Program-made: the position numbers and the translations under genes
Origin: Halotia branconii CENA392
GTDB taxonomy: Bacteria; Cyanobacteriota; Cyanobacteriia; Cyanobacteriales; Nostocaceae
Direction of reading: 5' to 3'
DNA length: 64,000 nucleotides
Assembly: GCF_029953635.1 (NCBI RefSeq)
Contig: NZ_CP124543.1
Span: 1,777,455-1,841,454, forward strand
The notes under the pieces: model-generated
Told to the model about the DNA's origin: nothing
What the model saw: only the letters and a program-made list of their open reading frames with translations
Database searches by the model: none
Shown: positions 15,323 to 24,301 of the stretch, piece after piece
Position numbering within the stretch: the stretch's first letter is position 1
Layout of the letters: the number at the start of each line of letters is the position of its first letter

Positions 15323-16975
15323 TCACAGGTGTTCCCTACCAACGCGCACCCAGCGATAACCGTAGCCTTCAAGCTGTATACCGCGTTCTGGATGTTCTAT
15401 CGGCTCATAAGGCTGATCTCCCAGCAAATCAATCCAACGGGATTCGCGATCGCTACCCAAGTTTAGAGTTACAGTACAACTATCTTTGGCTAGATTATGA
15501 AGGACAACAACCGTTCCATCACGCCACTGATAGTGTATAGCCAACACTCCTGAGTTGTCTGTCTCAATCAATTCCCAACTTCCCCAACCAAACTCTGGAC
15601 ATTCCTTACGCATCCGTATTGCTCGTTCCATCCAATTTAAAAGTGAGTGGGGATCTCTGCGTTGAGCAATCACATTCAATTGTGGGTAGCCATATTCTCC
15701 CTCTTTAATTACGGGTCGAATCAGTTGATCCCTAGGAGCAGTCGAAAACCCTCCATTAGACTCTGCTGACCATTGTATTGGGGTGCGGCTAGCATCGCGT
15801 TGTTGTAACGATAAGTCGTCTCCCATACCAATTTCTTCACCCGCCTTCAGGACTGGTGTGCCTGGCATAGTAAACATGAGACTGTAAGCCAGACGAATAC
15901 GACGCGCGTCGCCCTGCACTAAAGGAGGAAAACGACGACGAATACCGCGATCATAAATCCATACTTGCTGTTTATCTTGATGAAATTTGCTCAATATCTC
16001 TTCACGTTCCGACTCAGAAAGCTTATCTAGCGACAATTCATCGTGATTGCGGATAAAGTGCGCCCACTGACAAATATCGGGAATTTCTGGCGGTGCTTGC
16101 AATCCTTTTATTAAAGGAGCCACTGCTTCACGAGCCAAGGCAAGCATGAGATATTGATTGACAATGAAGCTAAACAGCATTTGCAATTTATCGCCATCAT
16201 CAAAATATTTTGGTACATCCGCCATTGGCACATTCGCTTCTGCCAGAATGATCGCATCTCCTCGTCGCCAAGAAAGAAAGCTCCGCATCTGTTTGAGATA
16301 ATGGTAGGGGTCTTTAATATCTGTCCGTTTTTCAATCCCCTTTAGCTCAATTAAGAACGGAGCCGCATCAACTCGAAAGCCAGAAATCCCCAGTTGTAGC
16401 CAAAAGCCCATAATTTTGTCGAACTCTTGCCGAACTTGAGGATTGCCAATATTCAAATCTGCCTGATGTTCAAAGAAGCGGTGAAAGTAATAAGCTCCAG
16501 CTTCCTCGTTATATGTCCAGGTACTTTGTTGATAGCCAGGAAAAATGATTCCTTCTTCTGCATCAGCAGGTTTTTCCTCTGACCAAACATAATAATCTCG
16601 GTATTTAGAATGCTTATCTTTACAAGCAGCTTTAAACCAATGATGGTCAATTGAGGTGTGATTAATTACTAAATCAACAATCACGCGCATCCCGCGATCA
16701 TTTGCTTGACGGATAAATTCTACAAAATCTCCTAATGTTCCCAACCGCGGATCTACACTGTAGTAATCCGTTACGTCATAGCCGTTATCTCGGTTTGGGG
16801 TGGGATAAAACGGCATCAGCCAAATACAGTTAATCCCTAAACCTGCAATATAATCTAAGCGATCAATTAGTCCCTCAAAGTCTCCTGTGCCATCGCTATT
16901 ACCATCCATAAAGGTTTCAACATCGATGCAATAGATAACAGCACTTTTATACCAGAGGTCTAACATAATAGTCAC
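15323..16975 (-). CDS. GH13 alpha-amylase-family enzyme, trehalose synthase-like
   Basis: 550 residues. The N-terminus LWYKSAVIYCIDVETFMDGN and DGTGDFEGLIDRLDY closely resembles trehalose synthase (maltose alpha-D-glucosyltransferase) and related GH13 enzymes. The catalytic set is intact: nucleophile Asp in GFRVDAAPF, acid/base Glu in ILAEANVPM and the third Asp in IRNHDEL; VDLVINHTS is region I. It should act on maltose, trehalose or short alpha-glucans in the cytoplasm, since no signal peptide is seen. Exact specificity cannot be settled by eye. The window has other alpha-glucan enzymes at 28009 and 31370. Confidence 0.85.
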   Translation of the reverse strand: MTIMLDLWYKSAVIYCIDVETFMDGNSDGTGDFEGLIDRLDYIAGLGINCIWLMPFYPTPNRDNGYDVTDYYSVDPRLGTLGDFVEFIRQANDRGMRVIVDLVINHTSIDHHWFKAACKDKHSKYRDYYVWSEEKPADAEEGIIFPGYQQSTWTYNEEAGAYYFHRFFEHQADLNIGNPQVRQEFDKIMGFWLQLGISGFRVDAAPFLIELKGIEKRTDIKDPYHYLKQMRSFLSWRRGDAIILAEANVPMADVPKYFDDGDKLQMLFSFIVNQYLMLALAREAVAPLIKGLQAPPEIPDICQWAHFIRNHDELSLDKLSESEREEILSKFHQDKQQVWIYDRGIRRRFPPLVQGDARRIRLAYSLMFTMPGTPVLKAGEEIGMGDDLSLQQRDASRTPIQWSAESNGGFSTAPRDQLIRPVIKEGEYGYPQLNVIAQRRDPHSLLNWMERAIRMRKECPEFGWGSWELIETDNSGVLAIHYQWRDGTVVVLHNLAKDSCTVTLNLGSDRESRWIDLLGDQPYEPIEHPERGIQLEGYGYRWVRVGREHL

Positions 16976-17250
16976 AGCGATCGCCTCAGCTATCGTAGCT
17001 TTGCTTGGTTTTTCTTGTGTATCTATCGATGGTGTTAAATTTACTTGTATGGTTTTACTACTAAATACGTATTACGTTGGCGATCGCTATTTTAGACTTT
17101 GATACTTAAATTGCTATATGCTTTGATTTTGGGCGATGAATTATTACTCATTCGAGGTGAGGAAAGTACTATTTTTGATTGCAACTTAGTATAAGCATAC
17201 TTAACGGGTCTACTCTTAACTTGTCAAAGGTCAAGTAAGTAAGCAGATAT
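16976..17250. other. Divergent intergenic region between GH13 gene and restriction module
   Basis: 275 bases holding two HIP1 sites (near 16978 and 17081). No repeat array, terminator or clear operator seen. A weak purine-rich AAGTAAGTAAG precedes the ATG at 17251. Confidence 0.4.
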
Positions 17251-17844
17251 ATGAAGATTATTCAAGAAGTATCCTTGATAAGTGTTGGTAGCTTTGAAGA
17301 ATCAAAGGATTGGTCTATCATTCGCTCCGAAGTCCGCAATGCTATCTCTCTAATCGTACATCCTTCTGGTACACTGAGCTTTACAATCAACCCAACAAGA
17401 CATGGTAACGGTGTCAAGCCAATCAAAGAAGCTTGTATGATTGCGTTAAAAGATCGATTCGGTTGGAGGCTTGAAACCTCAATTAACTACGCAACTAAAT
17501 CACCTGGAAAAGTAGATGCAACAAAAGTCATCGACAATTACTTTTTTGCTCTTGAGTGGGAAACTGGTAACATCTCTTCAAGCCATCGAGCAGTTAATAA
17601 ATTAGTTTTAGGATTACTACGTGGTGTTTTTCTTGGTGCTGCTTTGGTACTTCCTAGCAGGAAGTTGTACCCTTACCTGACTGATCGAATCGGTAACTTT
17701 GAAGAATTAGAACCATACTTTGATGTTTGGCGAGCAATCAGGATTGAAGAAGGTTTTCTTGCAATCTTTGTAATTGAACACGATCAAGTTGACAGCAATG
17801 TTCCCACAATTATTAAAGGAACAGATGGTCGTGCGTTGATCTGA
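17251..17844 (+). CDS. Predicted type II restriction endonuclease (BamHI/BglII-like PD-(D/E)xK fold)
   Basis: 197 residues. The pattern PGKVDA (Asp89), then a beta strand YFFALEWETGN with Glu102 and Glu104, then a helix SSSHRAVNKL, matches the Asp...Glu-x-Glu metal-binding centre of BamHI-type restriction enzymes. The length is typical of a small homodimeric type II enzyme. It converges with a DNA methyltransferase gene, 19 bases between stop codons, the expected neighbour of a restriction enzyme. By analogy with BamHI, BglII and BstYI a site centred on GATC is possible, but this is a guess. The call rests on motif layout and context. Confidence 0.6.
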   Translation: MKIIQEVSLISVGSFEESKDWSIIRSEVRNAISLIVHPSGTLSFTINPTRHGNGVKPIKEACMIALKDRFGWRLETSINYATKSPGKVDATKVIDNYFFALEWETGNISSSHRAVNKLVLGLLRGVFLGAALVLPSRKLYPYLTDRIGNFEELEPYFDVWRAIRIEEGFLAIFVIEHDQVDSNVPTIIKGTDGRALI

Positions 17845-17863
17845 AATTTTTCTGTATGGATAA

Positions 17864-18853
17864 CTACTGTGTCAAGTAGGGAAGCGAGAGTTGCGATCCA
17901 GTTTTTTTCTGTGGCTTCAATTTTTTGTTTCCTCTTGCTGATTCCCATTGCTCTGTAATTCCGTTAGCTAGCTGAGACAGCCGTTCCACTGCCGGATCTA
18001 TATTCCCAATTTCTGAACCAATCCAGTAACGATGTAGTTTTTCAGCTGCATAGAATGTAGTACCAGCGCCTCCAAATGGATCAACTACAATTTGTCCTGG
18101 ATTAGATGCCATTGCAATAATACGCTCTAGCATAATCGGAGCAAGTTCGTTGGGAACTCGTTTTTTGTGCTGACGATGCCGAACTGGTGGAATATCAGTC
18201 CACACTTCCTCTGTTAGTGTCCATAAGACTTCATTAATACTAGCCTCAGCAGCATCTTCCCAAACATCTTCTGGCTCATCCCACACATCCATTAAGTTAA
18301 TACCTTTTTCGTTTAGTTTTTTCCGATGTCCACCATAATCACGAACTTCTCCGCCACAATGGCGACAAACTTGAATGGGTGTGTATACCTTGTTAAAAAC
18401 TGCTGGTTCTCCTTTGGTGTAATAAAGTAGTCCGTAGTGAGCAGGAGACATCTTTTTTCCTCTAGGAAAAGCCTTTGGCATTCTGCAAGCTATCCAATGC
18501 CGAAACCACATCCCTTGCTTATTAAGATATGCACCATAGTCTATGCACCATTTAGGAAGATTGAATATAAATAAACTTCCGCCAGGTTTAAGTACTCGAA
18601 TACTCTCACAAAGCCAAAGCTGCGACCAAGCTAAGTACTTGTCTATTTCCATGTGATCGCTTACACCTTCACCGTATTCTTTACCAAGATTGAAAGGTGG
18701 ATCGGCAAAAACGATATCTACAGATTCATCGGGTAGTGCTGACAACAGTTTGAGACAGTCCCCTTGGTAAAGAATGCCATGCTCACTCATGTAAACCTGT
18801 CGCAGTCCTTGCTGAGTAGCAACTGATGTTGTAATCAGTTGGAAGGGTAGCAT
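17864..18853 (-). CDS. Site-specific DNA methyltransferase, beta class (N6-adenine or N4-cytosine)
   Basis: 329 residues. Motif IV DPPFNLGKEY is at residues 51-60 and the AdoMet-binding motif I DPFGGAGTT at 258-266, the order of the beta class with the target-recognition region between. That region contains CRHCGGEVRDYGGH, a possible half zinc ribbon. It would protect the host from the predicted endonuclease at 17251-17844. ATG at 18853 is given; a second ATG at 18790 (MSEHGILYQGDCLKLL) would remove 21 poorly conserved residues and may be the true start. A HIP1-rich genome has many CGATCG sites, so if the pair is GATC-related the host burden would be large. Confidence 0.85.
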   Translation of the reverse strand: MLPFQLITTSVATQQGLRQVYMSEHGILYQGDCLKLLSALPDESVDIVFADPPFNLGKEYGEGVSDHMEIDKYLAWSQLWLCESIRVLKPGGSLFIFNLPKWCIDYGAYLNKQGMWFRHWIACRMPKAFPRGKKMSPAHYGLLYYTKGEPAVFNKVYTPIQVCRHCGGEVRDYGGHRKKLNEKGINLMDVWDEPEDVWEDAAEASINEVLWTLTEEVWTDIPPVRHRQHKKRVPNELAPIMLERIIAMASNPGQIVVDPFGGAGTTFYAAEKLHRYWIGSEIGNIDPAVERLSQLANGITEQWESARGNKKLKPQKKTGSQLSLPYLTQ

Positions 18854-18908
18854 TTATGTAACCTTTATTACTTTATTTGATTATAGTTTAAGTTTATAAA
18901 CTCTATTG

Positions 18909-19151
18909 TCAATTGTCAATAAAAGATGGCTGAGAAGTCGTACTACGTGGCTGATAGGGCTTGCCAGTAGGTTGATTCTTGTATCTTTCTATCTCAGCAT
19001 TTTCTACATAGTAATAACGCCCTAGTTTGCAAGCTATAATTTGTTCATTCTTAATTAAGTCGTGAACTCGCTGACGAGTTACACCAAGTAGTTTGGCAGT
19101 TTGAGCCACAGAGAGTAATTGAAGACCGTCATTTGAAGAAGAGTGTGTCAT
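18909..19151 (-). CDS. Small excisionase/MerR-type helix-turn-helix protein
   Basis: 80 residues. LLSVAQTAKLLGVTRQRVHD is a winged-HTH of the excisionase (Xis/HTH_17) family, followed by KNEQIIACKLGRYYYVENAEIERY, its usual wing. It starts upstream of the methyltransferase on the same strand with a 55-base gap. It could be a transcription regulator of the restriction module or an unrelated small regulator. Restriction systems often have a controller protein, but those are usually Cro-like rather than Xis-like. Confidence 0.75.
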   Translation of the reverse strand: MTHSSSNDGLQLLSVAQTAKLLGVTRQRVHDLIKNEQIIACKLGRYYYVENAEIERYKNQPTGKPYQPRSTTSQPSFIDN

Positions 19152-19244
19152 AAGATAAGCTCAGCAAATGCCGTAGCCTCACAACTAAAAATATTCCCAA
19201 AATTGTATTCTCAAGCGTAACTCAAGTTTTACAAGCAAACGTCA

Positions 19245-20207
19245 TTATGTAATCAGCAATAGTGTATGTTCGTCAGGGTCTTTAACTAAACAAGCATGTT
19301 TGTAAGGAAATGAGCGATCGCTAAACTGTACAATCCGCAATGACACAAACTGAACCCCATTTTGTCGCAGTATTTCTACCGCCTGTTCAATGTCATTGAC
19401 AACAAGCTCAATTTGTACGTGTGCAATATCGCAACTTTTCCAGTCACTTGGCATAGGACGACCTTTTCCAGGTACAAGATAGTCCAGTAGTTCAATTCCT
19501 AAACCACCTTGGCTTGGTCGCAGTGGTGTAACTTGAACTTTGGCTTGTGGTAAACCATCAAGACGCGCTTGGGTTTCACCTTGATTGAGACTACCTCCTT
19601 CTATTTGCATTCCTAAAAGGTCGCGGTAAAAGTGTAGACTTTGTTCAGTGTTGGAAATAGCGATCGCACTATGATCGATTCCCAAAAATAAGCGATTCGT
19701 CTTTTGATGCCATTTATCTTGTCCTTTATCGAGCGGAAACCAAATTAACTCTAAATCATGACCATCAGGGTCTTTAAACTTAAAAGCACGGACACCGGCA
19801 GATGCTTTATTGCTATGTGGTATTGTCTGAGGTTCAACAGAAATGGGTTGAATGGGAAATGAACGCAAATGAGCATAAGCGCGATCCATGTCGCTTACTA
19901 CAATCGCTAGATGTTGAAACCACAAGTCATTACTTTGGGAATCACTGGGAATAGGTTTTCCTTCAATATTGAGATACTCCATTAATTCGATGAGTTCGTC
20001 ACCTAATTGCAAGGTGACAATGCGAATTTTTGCCCCAGGTACACCTTCGAGGTCACTGTAATCTTGCCCTTCAACAGTGATATCGCCAATGAGTTCAAAA
20101 CCCAGCGCTTCTTGATAGAAATTTAAAGAGCGATCGCTGTTTGTTACTGTTAAGCCAATAGCGCTAATTTTTTGTACCTTTATATTGGTATCAGTAGGTG
20201 TATTCAT
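19245..20207 (-). CDS. Two-domain VOC (glyoxalase/bleomycin-resistance/dioxygenase) protein
   Basis: 320 residues from the ATG at 20207, which has AGGAGT at a good distance; an in-frame start at 20240 is less likely. Two vicinal-oxygen-chelate domains follow each other: residues about 12-160 (SAIGLTVTNSDRSLNFYQEA through DPDGHDLELIWFP) and 180-315 (GIDHSAIAISNTEQSLHFY through KDPDEHTLLLI). The first metal site seems degenerate (GLTV where a His is common), the second has His in GIDHSAIAI. The family covers lactoylglutathione lyase and ring-cleaving dioxygenases; the substrate is unknown. Confidence 0.85.
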   Translation of the reverse strand: MNTPTDTNIKVQKISAIGLTVTNSDRSLNFYQEALGFELIGDITVEGQDYSDLEGVPGAKIRIVTLQLGDELIELMEYLNIEGKPIPSDSQSNDLWFQHLAIVVSDMDRAYAHLRSFPIQPISVEPQTIPHSNKASAGVRAFKFKDPDGHDLELIWFPLDKGQDKWHQKTNRLFLGIDHSAIAISNTEQSLHFYRDLLGMQIEGGSLNQGETQARLDGLPQAKVQVTPLRPSQGGLGIELLDYLVPGKGRPMPSDWKSCDIAHVQIELVVNDIEQAVEILRQNGVQFVSLRIVQFSDRSFPYKHACLVKDPDEHTLLLIT

Positions 20208-20369
20208 TAATAAGACTCCTTTTAAGTAGGTCGATGTCAATAATTATCGTTGGGATAAAGCAGGGAGCAAGGGGAGAAAGAGTTTTAAGTACTCGTTCTT
20301 CCTTTTCTCTAGCCCCTAGAGACTGTTTTCAAACCCAACCTACATACAGTTCGAGTTTGAAAACACGCC

Positions 20370-21737
20370 CTAGTCCCTAGTTTCTTCATCTCCCAACATT
20401 TTCAATAATCTTCTTGCCACTAAAACGCCCACAACTCCAGCACTAACTACTTCTACTGCTTGTACTACTTTTTTCCCTACATCGTCAGGGTCAAGATGTT
20501 GATGAAAAATTTCTTCATCTACCCATTCAGTTGTGGCTTTAAAGTCGTGAATTGGACTTGGTAATAGCGTTAAATATGTGCCTTGACGGATTAAATGTCC
20601 GGGTTCACCTGCAACTTCAAAAATATTGAATAAGTTAGCAGCAGCATCATTGATTCCCAATTTCAAAAGGGTTCCTCGGATGTTAACTTTAGTAGGTTTG
20701 GGTTGTTCTCCTAAAGCTAATGCTTTTAAATTTTGGGCAATATTGGCTCCTTGTTGATAAGCCACTTGCGCTGTAGGTGGTAGTGAATTACCTTGAAGCG
20801 CTGCACAATCACCACCTGCAAAAACTTCTGGAAAATCGAGCAGTTGCATGGTGGAACTGACTAAGGGGCGACCGTGATGATCTCGATGTGCTTGAGGAAT
20901 TGGCAAGTCTTTAATCAGTGGATGGGTAGAAGTGCCAGCTGCCCAAATTGTAGTATGTGTTGCTAATGTCTTGATTTGCTCATGGTGTTTATATTCAACT
21001 GAGTTGACACGAATTGCAGTAGCTTCGGCTTCTGTAATCATCTCTATTGGTACAGCGCGTTTCTGCAATTCGCGTTCAGCAATTTCACGTAATGGATCGT
21101 TAATATCACCACTGAGAATTTCTTGACCATGATTGAGCAATACTACGCGAATTTCACTGGAATTGCCTCCTAAAGCGCTATACCAATGTGGAATAAAATC
21201 AGCTATGGTGGCCGCCATTTCTACACCACTTGCACCACCGCCAACAATGACTACTGTTAATAGTTTTCGACGTTGTTCTGCATTTTCAGTTTGTACTGCT
21301 CGTTGTAAACAATCGCGTAAATGTCGGTCAAGAGCGATCGCATCTGCTTGTGTCCAAAAAGGAAAGGCGTGTTCTCTAGCACCTTCAACATGATGATAAC
21401 CAGTAACACTACCCAAAGCTAATACTAAATTACTGTAGTTGTAAGTGTTACCTGAAGTTAATTTGACGGCTTTTTGCTGCAAGTCTATCGACTGCACTGT
21501 ATCTTGAATAAAGATTACACCGCTACCTTTAAGCAATTGTGAAAAACGCGGGACTACTTGGAAAGTATCCATCTCGCCATCGAAATATTCATAGAGTAAC
21601 GGCTTAAAGCAAAAGCGCTCGTCTTTATCAATTAAGATTACAGAGCGAGGATAATGTTCGTGAGCTAAATGCAAAGCTGTAAATAGTCCGGTAAAGCCAC
21701 CGCCGACAATTACAGTTTGATAAACTGGGCTGTTCAT
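20370..21737 (-). CDS. Type II NADH dehydrogenase (NDH-2)
   Basis: 455 residues. A flavoprotein that oxidises NADH and reduces plastoquinone without pumping protons. The FAD-binding TVIVGGGFTGLFTALHLAHE at the N-terminus and the NADH-binding VVIVGGGASGVEMAATIADF near residue 165 are present, as is FAGGDCAAL, the second FAD motif. The C-terminal amphipathic segment VSAGVVGVLVARRLLKML could anchor it to the membrane. It starts 25 bases after coxC on the same strand, so it is probably the last gene of the oxidase operon and would feed quinol to that oxidase. Confidence 0.9.
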   Translation of the reverse strand: MNSPVYQTVIVGGGFTGLFTALHLAHEHYPRSVILIDKDERFCFKPLLYEYFDGEMDTFQVVPRFSQLLKGSGVIFIQDTVQSIDLQQKAVKLTSGNTYNYSNLVLALGSVTGYHHVEGAREHAFPFWTQADAIALDRHLRDCLQRAVQTENAEQRRKLLTVVIVGGGASGVEMAATIADFIPHWYSALGGNSSEIRVVLLNHGQEILSGDINDPLREIAERELQKRAVPIEMITEAEATAIRVNSVEYKHHEQIKTLATHTTIWAAGTSTHPLIKDLPIPQAHRDHHGRPLVSSTMQLLDFPEVFAGGDCAALQGNSLPPTAQVAYQQGANIAQNLKALALGEQPKPTKVNIRGTLLKLGINDAAANLFNIFEVAGEPGHLIRQGTYLTLLPSPIHDFKATTEWVDEEIFHQHLDPDDVGKKVVQAVEVVSAGVVGVLVARRLLKMLGDEETRD

Positions 21738-21762
21738 AAAAACTCTCCAAATTGCTAAATTT

Positions 21763-22428
21763 TTATGCTTGCCAGAGGTAAAGAAGAGAGAATAAAAAGA
21801 CCCACACTATATCAACAAAGTGCCAAAACAGAGTTGTTACACTCGCACCAAAATGACCTTTATTATAGTTACCTGGAATGAAGGATCGAACGAGCATGGT
21901 AACTTGTAAAATTACACCAGTCAAAACGTGTAAACCATGAAAGCCTGTTAATACATAAAATGTTGAACCAACTAGCCCTGTAGTTAGTCCAAAGTCAAGT
22001 TGACTCCATTCTATTCCTTGACCAACTAGAAAGTAAGTTCCCATTGCGATCGTTGTCAGCCATAAAAAACGAAATTTATTGAGTTGATTACGTCGCAGTG
22101 CATTTTCTGCGGGTTGAATAACAAAGCTGCTAGAAAGCAATATGACGGTGTTGATCATCACAAAGGTAGACAAATCCGGCCCCTTAACACCGGGTGGTAG
22201 CCAGTCAGTATGAGTTAACCGCAGAGCAACATAAGTCAAGATAAAACTCAAAAAAACTATGCTCTCCGACAACAGAAATACGACAAACCCAAATATTCCC
22301 TTACCATGATGATCCTCCGCATTTCCGCCGCCAGAAGGTAGAAATCTTTTTAGCCAATTTGGTAAATATTGCCGCCATTTTTCCAGACGGATAGGACTTT
22401 CATCTATGTGGATAGTTCGACGTTGCAT
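21763..22428 (-). CDS. coxC: Haem-copper oxidase subunit III
   Basis: 221 residues, about five membrane helices, the short cyanobacterial form. FVVFLLSESIVFLSFILTYV, GLHGLHVLTGVILQ (FHGLHVL is diagnostic) and the ending HFVDIVWVFLFSLLYLWQA are typical. It is part of the coxB-coxA-coxC set and helps keep the catalytic subunit stable. It is separated from coxA by 205 bases of repeats, and is followed by NDH-2 after 25 bases. In Anabaena terms it would belong to the cox3 or ARTO-type set, judged from the coxB sequence. Confidence 0.93.
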   Translation of the reverse strand: MQRRTIHIDESPIRLEKWRQYLPNWLKRFLPSGGGNAEDHHGKGIFGFVVFLLSESIVFLSFILTYVALRLTHTDWLPPGVKGPDLSTFVMINTVILLSSSFVIQPAENALRRNQLNKFRFLWLTTIAMGTYFLVGQGIEWSQLDFGLTTGLVGSTFYVLTGFHGLHVLTGVILQVTMLVRSFIPGNYNKGHFGASVTTLFWHFVDIVWVFLFSLLYLWQA

Positions 22429-22633
22429 AATTCAATTGGGCATGGGGTATGGGGCATTGGGCATGGGGCATGGGAAAGAGGCAGAGGGGCAAGGTGCGGG
22501 GTGCAAGGGGGAAGTTAAAAAAATGCCTTGAATTTTAAAGATGTGTACCTAATCTTTAATCTTTCTCCTTTTCTCCCTGCTCCCTGCTCCCCTGCCTCCC
22601 TCTGCCTCCTTACTAGCCCCTAGCCCCTAATTC
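22429..22633. repeat. STRR-type heptamer and pyrimidine-rich repeats between coxA and coxC
   Basis: GGGCATGGGGTATGGGGCATTGGGCATGGGGCATGGG-type heptamers cover about 22437-22475, a CTCCCTGCTCCCTGCTCCCC run lies at about 22573-22598, and CTAGCCCCTAGCCCC heptamers at about 22613-22645. These repeats sit inside what should be a single operon. Confidence 0.85.
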
Positions 22634-24301
22634 CTAGTCCCTATTATTAGAGTTTTCCAAAACTGAGTATTTGGGATCGCCGTAGTCGTAAGGGGGTCTT
22701 TTGACAATGGGAATTTCTTCAAAGTTATCTCGCGGAGGTGGTGAGGAGGTTATCCACTCTAAACCAGTGGCGTGCCACGGATTGTTAACTGCTCTTGGCC
22801 CGTATAACCAAGAACCAACAATATTAGCAATAAAAGGCAGTGTGGATGCTCCTAGTAAAAATGCTCCTAAGCTGGCGATGATATTCCATCCTTGATACTG
22901 GGGATCATAAGAGGAAATTCGGCGTAACATTCCTTGCAAACCTAATGGGTGCATGGAAAAGAAGGTAATATTGGCAGGGATAAAAGTTAACCAAAAATGC
23001 AGCTTTCCCCAACCTTCGGAGTACATCCTACCGGTGATTTTGGGAAACCAAAAGTAAATTGCTGCAAAGATGGCCATCGTAATGGTGTTGAAAACGACGT
23101 AATGGAAATGACCCACAACGAAGTAAGTGTTGTTAACGTGAATATCAAATGGTGTAGCGGCAAGCATTACACCAGTAATCCCACCAAAAATAAACATGGT
23201 TGCACCACCCATTGCAAATAACATGGGTGTTTCTAGGTGCAACTTGCTTCTCCAGATGGTGGCTGTCCAAGCGAAAGCTTTCACACCAGTAGGAACAGCA
23301 ACTAACATTGATGTCACCATGAAGGTCATCCGCATCCAGTTAGGAGTGGCGCTAGTGAACATGTGATGCACCCAAACAAAGATGCTGACTAAGGCAATAC
23401 CCAATGTGGCTAGAGCGACTGAACGATAGCCAAACAAAGGATTACGGGCAAAGGCAGGCAAAACTTCCGCAAAAATCCCGAAGGCGGGTAGTGCCATGAT
23501 ATAAACTGCTGGGTGAGAGTAAAACCAAAATAAATGTTGATAAATAACGGGGTCGCCATTTTCTAAGGGTTTAAAAAATTGTGTACCCAAAGACAGGTCA
23601 AACAATAACAGTATCAATGCACCTGTCAGGGCAGGTAAATTAATTAGTTGTAATAACTGGGCGCTCATCACCGACCAAACAAATACAGGCATTCGGAAAA
23701 ATGTCATTCCCGGTGCGCGCATCCAGAAGATGGTAGTCAAAAAATTGATAGCCCCCATAATTGAAGAGATGCCAATGAGAATAAGACTAACAATCCAAAT
23801 AAATTCACCGTTAATGTAACCAGGGGGAACTTGTAGACTGATGGGAGGATAAGACCACCAACCACTTTGGGCAGTTCCGTTGGGCAGCAAAAAGCTAGAT
23901 AGTAATAATAGACCAGCTGGGGGCAAAATCCAAAAAGCGATCGCATTCAGCAGAGGAAATGCCATGTCCCGCGCTCCAATCATTAACGGTACAAGGTAGT
24001 TGGCAAGTCCTGCATTAAACGGGATAATCCACAAAAAAATCATGATTGTCCCGTGCATGGTGAATAAGCCATTGTACAAGGGACGGTCAACCACATTCGC
24101 TTCTGGGGTCAGCAGTTCGGCACGAATAATCATCGCCAACAGCCCTCCAATTAAGAAGAACATGAAGGTCATCGCCATATACTGAACACCAATCACTTTA
24201 TGATCAGTGCTGAAGCTAAAATAACGCCGCCAATTTTGCTCAGATTCGTTAGAGGAGTTGTTCAACTCTCCATCTGTGTTAATACTAGAGTCATGTGTCA
24301 T
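22634..24301 (-). CDS. coxA: Haem-copper oxidase subunit I, A2-type (YSHP) signature
   Basis: 555 residues, twelve membrane helices expected. Haem and copper ligands are visible: TMHGTIMIF (low-spin haem His), FYSHPAVYIMALPAFG (CuB His and cross-linked Tyr), WVHHMFTS (two CuB His) and VGHFHYVVF (haem ligands). The canonical Glu of HPEVY at the end of the D channel is Ala, with YS just before it, which is the A2-type variant. The stop overlaps nothing; the start overlaps the end of coxB by 11 bases, so the two are translationally coupled. Confidence 0.96.
   Translation of the reverse strand: MTHDSSINTDGELNNSSNESEQNWRRYFSFSTDHKVIGVQYMAMTFMFFLIGGLLAMIIRAELLTPEANVVDRPLYNGLFTMHGTIMIFLWIIPFNAGLANYLVPLMIGARDMAFPLLNAIAFWILPPAGLLLLSSFLLPNGTAQSGWWSYPPISLQVPPGYINGEFIWIVSLILIGISSIMGAINFLTTIFWMRAPGMTFFRMPVFVWSVMSAQLLQLINLPALTGALILLLFDLSLGTQFFKPLENGDPVIYQHLFWFYSHPAVYIMALPAFGIFAEVLPAFARNPLFGYRSVALATLGIALVSIFVWVHHMFTSATPNWMRMTFMVTSMLVAVPTGVKAFAWTATIWRSKLHLETPMLFAMGGATMFIFGGITGVMLAATPFDIHVNNTYFVVGHFHYVVFNTITMAIFAAIYFWFPKITGRMYSEGWGKLHFWLTFIPANITFFSMHPLGLQGMLRRISSYDPQYQGWNIIASLGAFLLGASTLPFIANIVGSWLYGPRAVNNPWHATGLEWITSSPPPRDNFEEIPIVKRPPYDYGDPKYSVLENSNNRD

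Noticed and set aside
15259..15540. Plus-strand 93-codon open frame
   Set aside because: Mostly antisense to the end of the GH13 gene, plus a repeat fragment.
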